Positions 15,273-21,476 of a stretch of DNA of 21,476 nucleotides are shown one piece after another; within the stretch, counting starts at the first letter, position 1, and each line of letters begins with the position of its first letter. The notes under the pieces are model-generated. The model was not told where the DNA came from. It was given only the letters and a program-made list of their open reading frames with translations, and ran no database searches. This DNA is from JAWXCB01 sp034440455. GTDB taxonomy: Bacteria > Bacteroidota > Bacteroidia > Chitinophagales > CAIOSU01. The DNA is taken from NCBI GenBank assembly GCA_034440455.1, contig JAWXCB010000011.1, positions 1 to 21,476 on the forward strand, in the 5' to 3' direction. A program made the position numbers and the translations under genes.

Positions 15273-16721
15273 ATGAAAGTCAAATTATTCATCTCATTTT
15301 TTTTATGTTTTATCTCTTTTAGTTCAAAAGCCCAGGTTAATATAAAGCCTCTCAATATCTACCACCCGATAACAGGAGCTCTTGGTCCCCAAACCAATTT
15401 CAGTCTGTTTGAGGATAGCATTATTGATTTTCAAGCGATAACCTATTATAGCGATGTACCTATATCCGTTGATGTCTTTGTATATTCATTTGATAGTGCT
15501 TTGGTAATGACTGGTTCCGGTCTTTCATTTGGAGCTTATGGAAATTTTGACACTGCCTCATTATCTCTCTATAACTCCCTCACACCTGTAACTGCCGTGG
15601 ATACTACAATCCAGTATATTGGTTTGAAAAAGACTTATCAATCAAACACTTATTATGGATGGCTCGCATACAAATTAACTGGAGGCAGGTTAGTGTTTCT
15701 GCCATTTCCGTTTCCACCGACTTCTTACGCTTCCTATGACAGCGTTTTTTTCATCGAAGTCGCTTGGAACACCGTCCCCAACATGCAGTTGCGGATGGGG
15801 CATGATTGCTATGCCATTCTTCCCGATACCGTTTCAACCTGCTACGGTGCAAGCGCAGATTTAACCGTAACAGGCGGTATCAATTTTTTATGGAGTACAG
15901 GAGATTCTGCCAGCACCATTACAATTACATCTTTGCAGGATACGACTTACAGCGTAACCGCAACAGGAAACAAGGGCTGTACTGATACCGCTTTGGTATT
16001 TGTAAAAATTCTGTCACTACCAGCAGCATCTATTCAGTCAAACAGCACAGAAATTTGCACAAATGATACCGTCATGCTTACTGCGCAAGGCGGCATGAGT
16101 TACTTATGGAGCACCGGAGATACTGCTTCTGTGCTTTCTGTTCATCAACCGAATGATTATTCCGTAATCGTAATGGATGAATACGGCTGCTCCGATTCGG
16201 CATCTATTGCTATTACTTCATTGGGAAATTATCCAGTGGCTGATTTCAATTTCACTTTGTCAGAAGATACCGCCCGGTTTGAAAACCTAAGCACGGACGG
16301 TATTGATTACTACTGGACTTTTGGAGATGCTGCGACAAGTGATGATGCTGAACCGGAATACATCTATTCGCAGCATGGAGTTTATAATGTGTGCCTGTTA
16401 GTCAGCAACGATTGCGGTGATGATAGCATTTGCAAAACTGTTACCGTGTTTGTTTCAAACAGTTCCAGGCAAATTGATAAAAGCAGAATTGTTGTCTATA
16501 CTGCATCAAACGCTATTCACATAGCCGTTGATAATCCCTTACCATCGGTTCATTCTGTCATTTTGTACAATACAAATGGGCAAAAAATTATCTCGCTTCA
16601 ACCTGAACTTAATGAGCAGAATGTATCAATCCGAACGGATAGCCTCTTGTCGGGCATGTACTTCTGCTTCATCACTTTCGATAATGGTGAAAAGGTTATT
16701 AGAAAAGTTGTAGTGGAGTAA
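15273..16721 (+). CDS. Secreted protein with Ig-like/PKD domains and variant T9SS sorting domain
   Basis: A 482-residue exported protein with signal peptide MKVKLFISFFLCFISFSSKAQ (1-21). The N-terminal 170 residues are beta-rich and not recognised. Two Ig-like repeats follow, each with the pattern Cys, L(T)V/LTAxGG, (F/Y)LWSTGD, Y.V.., GC(T/S)D, at about 190-250 and 265-320. A PKD domain (about 325-395, YYWTFGDAATSDD) and a C-terminal sorting-domain-like region from residue 405 complete it. That last region keeps the VILYNTNGQKI and LLSGMYFCFITFDNGEKVIRK features of type A domains but has VVYTASNAIHI where most have a YPNP motif. It starts 5 bases after the preceding stop codon, consistent with a three-gene operon. 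Role unknown; probably a surface or extracellular protein. Confidence 0.92.
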   Translation: MKVKLFISFFLCFISFSSKAQVNIKPLNIYHPITGALGPQTNFSLFEDSIIDFQAITYYSDVPISVDVFVYSFDSALVMTGSGLSFGAYGNFDTASLSLYNSLTPVTAVDTTIQYIGLKKTYQSNTYYGWLAYKLTGGRLVFLPFPFPPTSYASYDSVFFIEVAWNTVPNMQLRMGHDCYAILPDTVSTCYGASADLTVTGGINFLWSTGDSASTITITSLQDTTYSVTATGNKGCTDTALVFVKILSLPAASIQSNSTEICTNDTVMLTAQGGMSYLWSTGDTASVLSVHQPNDYSVIVMDEYGCSDSASIAITSLGNYPVADFNFTLSEDTARFENLSTDGIDYYWTFGDAATSDDAEPEYIYSQHGVYNVCLLVSNDCGDDSICKTVTVFVSNSSRQIDKSRIVVYTASNAIHIAVDNPLPSVHSVILYNTNGQKIISLQPELNEQNVSIRTDSLLSGMYFCFITFDNGEKVIRKVVVE

Positions 16722-16749
16722 CTACCCAATATTCCAATTTAGAATTTCA

Positions 16750-17799
16750 CTAGTTCTTCTTCTTCACCCATTCATTAAAATTCACGCCCACCGTGAAATG
16801 GTTGGAAGCTCCGGCAATGTGGTAGCGCCCGCGCGCGAAGCCGAAGGAAAATTGTTTGATGTTAATCATAATGCCGAAAGAAAATCCGGCTAATCCTTTT
16901 TTGGTGTCAATTATCATTTCCTGCCTGCGCTGGTGGTTGTAGCCAAACCCGATAATCACCGCCTTGCCAAAATAAAGTTCTCCACCCAAGATGATGTGTC
17001 GACCGATTTCATCAAACACATCGCCTACACTGGTGCCGTCATCGCTTGTCGAGTCATTCGAAAGGAAGGAATCATCTGTCTGCTGATTCGGGTCTTCATA
17101 GCGGATATTGAAATTTTGCAAATCATGCAGAGTCACGCTGACGCGAAAAGGCAGATGTTTGAACCGCTTGGAAAATCCCGCTTGTAGTTCAAACGGAATC
17201 GGCTCGCGGTTGCCCGAATAATAGGGCTTGAACTGCACCCCGATATTCTTCATTAAAATCGTGGCGGTAAACAGCTTTGATGTATCGTGATAACTTGCCG
17301 CCAAATCAAGCGCAGCGCCATAGGAACTGTAGGATTCCAATTCCGAGAGAATAAATTTCACGTTCGCGCCAAAAGTATATTTCTCCAAATCGCGCGCGCC
17401 ACCCACATTCAGCACGTATTCGCTCGCCTTGAATTCCCCCATCACCTGTCCGGTGGCATCCGTGCGGTCAAACGTGCCGTAGGCGATATATTGCAGCCCT
17501 GTTTGAAACGTGCCGATTTTTTCATAGCTGCGCACGTAATTGAAATTGCCAAAATTCACCCCGTTGAAATAAATCACCGTACCCGCACTGAAGCGGTTGT
17601 GCATCTCACTATTTAACAGTGAAGGATTTTGAAACGCCAGTCCCACATCTTTGTCTTTCACCGTAATGAGACTGCCACCTGTACCAGTAGCGCGTGAAGT
17701 GGAAGGCAGATTGATAAAACCATACACCCGCTCACCGCCAAGCTGGGCGCGGAGCACAGAGGGAATCACCAAAAGCGCGGCTAAAATAAATCTAAACAA
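16750..17799 (-). CDS. porQ: Type IX secretion system protein PorQ
   Basis: An outer-membrane beta-barrel protein of the PorQ family. It is recognised by AQLGGERVYGFINLPSTSRATGTGG after the signal peptide, DVGLAFQNPSLLNSEMHN, GTFQTGLQYIAYGTFDR, LKNIGVQFKPYYSGNREPIPFEL (in part) and the final HFTVGVNFNEWVKKK. In Porphyromonas, PorQ belongs to the T9SS attachment complex with PorU, PorV and PorZ, which cleaves sorting domains and anchors cargo. I choose the TTG at 17797-17799, giving 349 residues and a compact signal peptide, MFRFILAALLVIPSVLRAQ. The frame is open upstream to an ATG at 17922 (390 residues), but that adds 41 unsupported residues before the signal sequence. A TATCTTAG box (17820-17827, one mismatch to TAnnTTTG) lies between the two starts. 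It converges with the T9SS cargo genes. Confidence 0.92.
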   Translation of the reverse strand: MFRFILAALLVIPSVLRAQLGGERVYGFINLPSTSRATGTGGSLITVKDKDVGLAFQNPSLLNSEMHNRFSAGTVIYFNGVNFGNFNYVRSYEKIGTFQTGLQYIAYGTFDRTDATGQVMGEFKASEYVLNVGGARDLEKYTFGANVKFILSELESYSSYGAALDLAASYHDTSKLFTATILMKNIGVQFKPYYSGNREPIPFELQAGFSKRFKHLPFRVSVTLHDLQNFNIRYEDPNQQTDDSFLSNDSTSDDGTSVGDVFDEIGRHIILGGELYFGKAVIIGFGYNHQRRQEMIIDTKKGLAGFSFGIMINIKQFSFGFARGRYHIAGASNHFTVGVNFNEWVKKKN

Positions 17800-17938
17800 A
17801 AGGTCGGTTTTCGGTTGGGCTAAGATACGACTTAACGAAAGATTGCAGCGAATAGTGTTCAAGCAAAAAAGCTGATGAGGTGGCTTGTACTGACTTCGTT
17901 CCTTTAACGCTTTTAATGGCATAACGGCTTGCTCCTAT

Positions 17939-18098
17939 AATAGACTTCTTCGGAAAATACTCTTTTACTAAAGGGTAACGCGCTCTTTTGCACCGCCTCA
18001 CCCCCGCCCCCTCTCCATTTGCAGAGGGGAGTCCAAACTGCATCATAAACAAAAGAGGCTTTCTCTAAATGAGAATTACATTTTCCGAAGAGGTCTAA
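17939..18098. mobile_element. MITE-like inverted-repeat element (about 160 bp)
   Basis: The ends form an inverted repeat: AATAGACTTCTTCGGAAAAT (17939-17958) against the reverse complement of 18079-18098, with 15 of 16 matches in the inner part, 17943-17958 against 18080-18095. A central G/C-rich hairpin, CCCCTCT (18008-18014) with AGAGGGG (18023-18029), lies within. No open frame of note, transposase or clear target-site duplication is visible. It sits between the divergently transcribed porQ and ABC exporter genes. It could be a non-autonomous element or a dispersed intergenic repeat. Confidence 0.55.
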
Positions 18099-18102
18099 TG
18101 AA

Positions 18103-18110
18103 TAACTTTG
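18103..18110 (+). promoter_or_regulatory. Candidate -7 box for the ABC exporter operon
   Basis: TAACTTTG exactly matches the TAnnTTTG consensus, 42 bases before the ATG at 18153. There is no TTTG at the normal upstream spacing; the nearest is TTTTC (18081-18085), which lies in the right arm of the inverted-repeat element. The call is therefore tentative. Confidence 0.4.
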
Positions 18111-18119
18111 CCTTCGCTG

Positions 18120-18147
18120 CTCAACCCTCAACACCCCACCCTCAACA
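18120..18147 (+). repeat. 7-bp tandem repeat, 4 units, in ABC permease leader
   Basis: CTCAACC (18120-18126), CTCAACA (18127-18133), CCCCACC (18134-18140) and CTCAACA (18141-18147) are in one register and end 5 bases before the ATG at 18153. The array is G-free and pyrimidine/A-rich, leaving no room for a Shine-Dalgarno. Confidence 0.75.
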
Positions 18148-18152
18148 CACGC

Positions 18153-19364
18153 ATGTACATCCGCCTTGCTTGGAGAAATTTGTGGAGAAATAAGCGCAGA
18201 ACGCTGATTACTTCCGCCTCGGTGTTCTTCGCGGTGCTGCTCGCCATCGCCATGCGCTCTATGCAGCTCGGCTCGTATGATAACATGATTGACAACATCG
18301 TGCGGTTTTATACCGGCTATGCGCAAATCCATAAAAACGGATACTGGAATGAGCAAACGCTCGACAATAGTTTTGAGCAAAACGATTCCCTTGAAACGCT
18401 TGCAACGCAAAATGAAAACATCGCCAGCGTAATTCCGCGCCTTGAAACTTTTGCGCTTGCATCAAACGAGGCGCGCTCGCGTGGTGTGCTGGTGGTCGGT
18501 ATTGAACCCGAAAAAGAAAAAACGCTCACAGATATTCCCGGAAAAATTATCAACGGAAAGTATTTCAACGCAGAAGACAAATCCGTTTTGCTCACTTCTG
18601 ATTTGGCTAAATATTTAAAGATTGAAACAGGCGATACGCTCGTATTGCTGGGACAGGGCTATCACGGTTCGAATGCGGCAGCAAAATATCCGGTTAGCGG
18701 CATCGTGAAATTCAACAGTCCCGAATTGAACAAGCGTTTTATTTTTTTACCGTTGAAAGAAATGCAATGGTTCGTAGATGCCCCGAACAGAATCACCTCG
18801 CTCGTAGTGATGACGCAAGCAGAAAGCGTAAAGCAAGTCACGCAATTTCTCGCTGCGAAAACCGACACCACTTATGAAGTAATGGACTGGCAAGCGATGC
18901 TCCCCGAAATCGTGCAGGCGATAGAAGCCGACAGCATTGGTGGAATAATCGTGCTGTGTATTCTTTATATCATTATTGGTTTCGGCATTTTCGGCACCGT
19001 GCTGATGATGACTGCTGAACGCAGGCATGAGTTTGGAGTATTGATTGCGCTTGGCATGAAGCGTTTTCAGATTTTGATTGTGCTCGCGCTGGAAGGAATT
19101 TTTCTCACCCTTTTAGGAGTAGCAGCGGGTACCGCTGCGAGTTTGCCTGTGGTTGGATATTTTCATTTTAATCCAATTCCACTGTCAGATGAAATGAAAA
19201 CAATTTCGGAGGCGTATGGCCTGGAAGCAGTATTACCTTTTTCCATTGCGCCTGAAATTTTCGGCTATCAGGCGCTGACGGTTTTAATCATCGCATTGAT
19301 TTCAATGTCTTATCCGCTTTATCGAATCATGAGTATTCAACCTTCACAAGCCATGCGCGCATGA
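18153..19364 (+). CDS. ABC transporter permease, FtsX/LolE family (first)
   Basis: A 403-residue inner-membrane permease of the MacB/LolCE type: an N-terminal membrane helix, a large periplasmic domain (about residues 40-270), then three C-terminal helices forming the FtsX domain. It opens MYIRLAWRNLWRNKRRTLIT, a cytoplasmic amphipathic segment seen in these permeases, and holds TAERRHEFGVLIALGMKRFQI, the loop that contacts the ATPase (in part). The ATG at 18153 is preferred over a TTG at 18108 because the WRNxWRNK start is conserved in the partner permease. It overlaps the next gene by 4 bases (ATGA), so translation is probably coupled. Such systems export lipoproteins, peptides or drugs by mechanotransmission; the substrate cannot be read here. 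Confidence 0.93.
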   Translation: MYIRLAWRNLWRNKRRTLITSASVFFAVLLAIAMRSMQLGSYDNMIDNIVRFYTGYAQIHKNGYWNEQTLDNSFEQNDSLETLATQNENIASVIPRLETFALASNEARSRGVLVVGIEPEKEKTLTDIPGKIINGKYFNAEDKSVLLTSDLAKYLKIETGDTLVLLGQGYHGSNAAAKYPVSGIVKFNSPELNKRFIFLPLKEMQWFVDAPNRITSLVVMTQAESVKQVTQFLAAKTDTTYEVMDWQAMLPEIVQAIEADSIGGIIVLCILYIIIGFGIFGTVLMMTAERRHEFGVLIALGMKRFQILIVLALEGIFLTLLGVAAGTAASLPVVGYFHFNPIPLSDEMKTISEAYGLEAVLPFSIAPEIFGYQALTVLIIALISMSYPLYRIMSIQPSQAMRA

Positions 19365-20596
19365 GTACAAAATATTCGGGAATGGTTGTTAAAGTCGCGT
19401 GGCGCAACGTGTGGCGAAACAAGGTGCGCAGCGCAGTGGTGGTGCTTGCCGTTGGGCTTGGCTTGTGGGCGGGCATCTTCACCGCATCCTTTATGTATGG
19501 AGTTTCAATGCAGCGGTTGAACAATATTGTCAACTCACAGCTTTCGCATATTCAGATGCATCATCCGGCATTTGCTGAGGATATGGATCCGGCTTTTCTT
19601 CTTGCAGACGGTGAGAAAATATTGCAACAATTATCTACGGATGAAAAAATAAAAAGCGCCTGCGGCAGAACGATCGCTACGGGCATGGTGGCTTCCCCGC
19701 GTGGTAATGGGGGCGTTGTAATTAAAGGCGTGGAGCCTTTAGAGGAAATTCGTGTCACGAATGTGCATGAAAAAATTATCGCGGGCAGTTTTTTTGATGA
19801 CAGTAAAAAAAATCAAATTGTAATTGGTGAAAAGCTCGCGGAAAAACTGAAAGTGAAGCTGAAACGGAAAGTGAATCTTACCGTGCAGAGTTTAAGCGGT
19901 GATTTCATTTCTGAATCTTATGTGGTAACGGGAATTTTTAAAACCAGCTCTTCAAAATATGATGAAGGGAATGTGTTTGTGCGCATGGACTCGCTTGCAA
20001 ACATGCTGGGCGCGGGAAGTGCAATGCACGAAATCGCTTTCCTGCTAAAGGATGCAGATTTAGTGGACTCGGCAAAAAATGAGTTGCAGAAAAAATATGC
20101 AGCACTTTCCGTTGAATCATGGAAAGACCTCGCACCCGAATTGGATTACATCAACGAAATCATGGACGAGTACCTGCGTATTTTCATGGTGATTATTTTG
20201 CTGGCAATGGCATTCGGCATCATCAACACGATGTTGATGGCGGTGATGGAACGCACCCGCGAAATCGGAGTGCTGATGGCAATCGGCATGAACAAGACAC
20301 GCATCTTTTTTATGATTTTATTTGAAACAGTGTTCCTCACACTCACGGGCGTGCCGGTCGGCTTGCTATTGAGTTTCGCCACCATTCGGTATTTCAGCAA
20401 GACGGGCGTTGACCTTTCACTCTTTTCAAAAGGACTTGCAAATTTTGACATAGAGATGATTGTGTATCCCTCGCTCGATATGTCCTTTTATCCGATGTTG
20501 ATTGTGATGGCAACTGTCACCGCTTTGCTCTCTGCAATTTATCCTGCTTACAAAGCATTGAAACTGCATCCGTCATCAGCCATCAGGAGCGTGTGA
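19361..20596 (+). CDS. ABC transporter permease, FtsX/LolE family (second)
   Basis: A 411-residue permease and a paralogue of the one before it. It shares the opening VKVAWRNVWRNKVR, an N-terminal helix (about 24-45), a periplasmic domain (about 50-270) and three C-terminal helices. The coupling loop MERTREIGVLMAIGMNK and the terminal YPAYKALKLHPSSAIRSV are typical of the FtsX domain. Two distinct permeases with one ATPase match a LolCDE-like heterodimeric design, although no lipoprotein-specific feature could be verified. The start ATG overlaps the stop of the first permease. A 46-base gap with a heptamer array separates it from the ATPase gene. Confidence 0.93.
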   Translation: MSTKYSGMVVKVAWRNVWRNKVRSAVVVLAVGLGLWAGIFTASFMYGVSMQRLNNIVNSQLSHIQMHHPAFAEDMDPAFLLADGEKILQQLSTDEKIKSACGRTIATGMVASPRGNGGVVIKGVEPLEEIRVTNVHEKIIAGSFFDDSKKNQIVIGEKLAEKLKVKLKRKVNLTVQSLSGDFISESYVVTGIFKTSSSKYDEGNVFVRMDSLANMLGAGSAMHEIAFLLKDADLVDSAKNELQKKYAALSVESWKDLAPELDYINEIMDEYLRIFMVIILLAMAFGIINTMLMAVMERTREIGVLMAIGMNKTRIFFMILFETVFLTLTGVPVGLLLSFATIRYFSKTGVDLSLFSKGLANFDIEMIVYPSLDMSFYPMLIVMATVTALLSAIYPAYKALKLHPSSAIRSV

Positions 20597-20608
20597 CAGA
20601 TGCCTGCA

Positions 20609-20636
20609 CTTCAAACTTGAAACCTCAAACTTCAAA
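20609..20636 (+). repeat. 7-bp tandem repeat, 4 units, in ABC ATPase leader
   Basis: CTTCAAA (20609-20615), CTTGAAA (20616-20622), CCTCAAA (20623-20629) and CTTCAAA (20630-20636) are in perfect register and end 6 bases before the ATPase ATG at 20643. The heptamer differs from those of the other leaders. Confidence 0.85.
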
Positions 20637-20642
20637 CTAACA

Positions 20643-21326
20643 ATGGAAGTCATTAAAACAGAAAACATCACAAAGATTTACGACCAGGCAAGTATTCCGG
20701 TGAACGCGTTGAATGGTGTAAGCATTTTAATTGAGCAAGGAGAATTTACGGCTATTGTCGGTCCTTCGGGTTCAGGAAAAACAACTTTGCTGAATATTAT
20801 TGGCGGACTTGATCATCCCACAGCGGGAAAAATTGTAATCGGCAATGAAGACATCAGCGCGATGCGCGAGAACCAACTCATTGATTTTCGTTTGCATCAC
20901 ATCGGCTTTGTGTTTCAATCTTACAATTTGATTCCTGTTTTAACTGCCGCTGAAAATGTGGAATTCGTGATGTTGTTGCAAGGTCGTTCAAAAGAAGAAC
21001 GCGACAAGCGTGTGAAAGAATTGATGCACGCTGTTGGTTTGGAAGACAAGATTAACAAGCGCCCAACAGAGCTTTCAGGCGGACAGCAGCAGCGTGTTGC
21101 AGTGGCGAGAGCGCTTGCATCAAAGCCGAAGTTTGTGCTTGCCGATGAGCCTACTGCCAACCTTGATTCAAAGTCAGCGGAAAATCTTTTAGACATTATG
21201 CTGCGCCTCAACCAGGAAGAGAGCATCACGTTTATTTTTTCCACCCACGACCAAAAGGTGATTAACCGCGCGCGCAGAGTGATTACACTCGAAGATGGAG
21301 TAGTAGTGAGCGATGTGAAGCGATAA
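20643..21326 (+). CDS. ABC transporter ATP-binding protein, LolD/MacB type
   Basis: A 227-residue stand-alone ABC ATPase that powers the two permeases just upstream. It has Walker A GPSGSGKT (40-47), a Q-loop in VFQSYNLIPVLTAAENV, the signature LSGGQQQRVAVARAL starting at residue 144, Walker B FVLADEPT with Asp168-Glu169, and the H-loop His202 in STHD. Its length and the LIPVLTAAENVEF segment fit the LolD/MacB/FtsE group, whose partners are FtsX-type permeases. All catalytic residues are present. It is likely co-transcribed with the permeases, with a repeat-containing leader that may set its own translation rate. Confidence 0.95.
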   Translation: MEVIKTENITKIYDQASIPVNALNGVSILIEQGEFTAIVGPSGSGKTTLLNIIGGLDHPTAGKIVIGNEDISAMRENQLIDFRLHHIGFVFQSYNLIPVLTAAENVEFVMLLQGRSKEERDKRVKELMHAVGLEDKINKRPTELSGGQQQRVAVARALASKPKFVLADEPTANLDSKSAENLLDIMLRLNQEESITFIFSTHDQKVINRARRVITLEDGVVVSDVKR

Positions 21327-21333
21327 AATTTTT

Positions 21334-21373
21334 CCCGCAGATGAGCGCAGATTGCTTCGCAGATTTACGCGGG
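21334..21373. repeat. CGCAGAT repeat block bounded by CCCGC/GCGGG
   Basis: Three copies of CGCAGAT (21336-21342, 21346-21352, 21358-21364) with 3- and 5-base spacers lie between CCCGC (21334-21338) and GCGGG (21369-21373). It begins 7 bases after the ATPase stop codon. There is no T-run after it on the plus strand, so it is not an obvious terminator. It resembles a dispersed intergenic repeat. The remaining 103 bases to the window edge show no supported feature. Confidence 0.6.
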
Positions 21374-21476
21374 TAAATAGTCGTCCCTCAAAAAGTCCTT
21401 TTATACTTTTATAAAAATGAATTTTGGTTGAAAATCGAAATAGGAAAGCAGGAATTGCATTCTGAAACGCAGCCAA

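Noticed and set aside
16710..16725. GTAGT/ACTAC hairpin at the end of the third cargo gene as a terminator
   Set aside because: Only a 5-bp stem overlapping the stop codon, with no T-run after it.
17800..18410. Minus-strand open frames around 17792-18052 and 17913-18410 as genes
   Set aside because: They cross the inverted-repeat element and lie opposite the permease start; no domain or start signal is seen.
21189..21476. Minus-strand open frame at the right edge
   Set aside because: It overlaps the conserved C-terminus of the ABC ATPase and the CGCAGAT repeat, and shows no recognisable protein features.

Overview
The window reads as chromosomal DNA of a Bacteroidota bacterium, probably an environmental Chitinophagales/Sphingobacteriales-type lineage. 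The grounds are secreted proteins with type IX secretion (T9SS) C-terminal sorting domains, SprB-type repeats, a porQ gene, a six-domain ribosomal protein S1 with a Bacteroidota-style tail, a TTTG/TAnnTTTG promoter upstream of rpsA, and little Shine-Dalgarno signal. No rRNA, tRNA, CRISPR array, integrase or transposase gene was seen.

Layout. Bases 1-830 hold no convincing gene. They contain a 12-unit 21-bp tandem array (137-388), a 128-bp cluster of REP-like palindromes (538-665) and a short 7-bp repeat just before the first gene. Bases 831-5782 are core metabolism and translation: pruA (+), then on the minus strand an EVE-domain gene, rpsA and cmk, with a strong intrinsic terminator after rpsA and a separate rpsA promoter after cmk. 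Bases 6102-16721 form a run of three secreted T9SS cargo genes on the plus strand. The first encodes a 2476-residue multidomain protein (M43 metalloprotease, beta-propeller, PKD, three SprB repeats, beta-helix, sorting domain). They converge on porQ (minus), which encodes an outer-membrane T9SS attachment component. After a 160-bp inverted-repeat element, a MacB/LolCDE-type ABC exporter operon (two FtsX-family permeases and an ATPase) runs to 21326.

How the parts fit. cmk-rpsA is a widely conserved pair. The secreted cargo genes lie beside one component of the machinery that would export and anchor them. The ABC operon probably handles lipoprotein or small-molecule/peptide export, or envelope stress.

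The most unusual signal is not a gene. At least four intergenic leaders (before pruA, cmk, the first permease and the ABC ATPase) carry in-register tandem heptanucleotides ending 6 to 33 bases before the start codon, each with a different heptamer. The large left-hand array has a period of exactly three heptads. This may be a lineage-specific short tandem repeat system with a role in translation or regulation. Three minus-strand genes (rpsA, cmk, and by inference porQ) use TTG starts.
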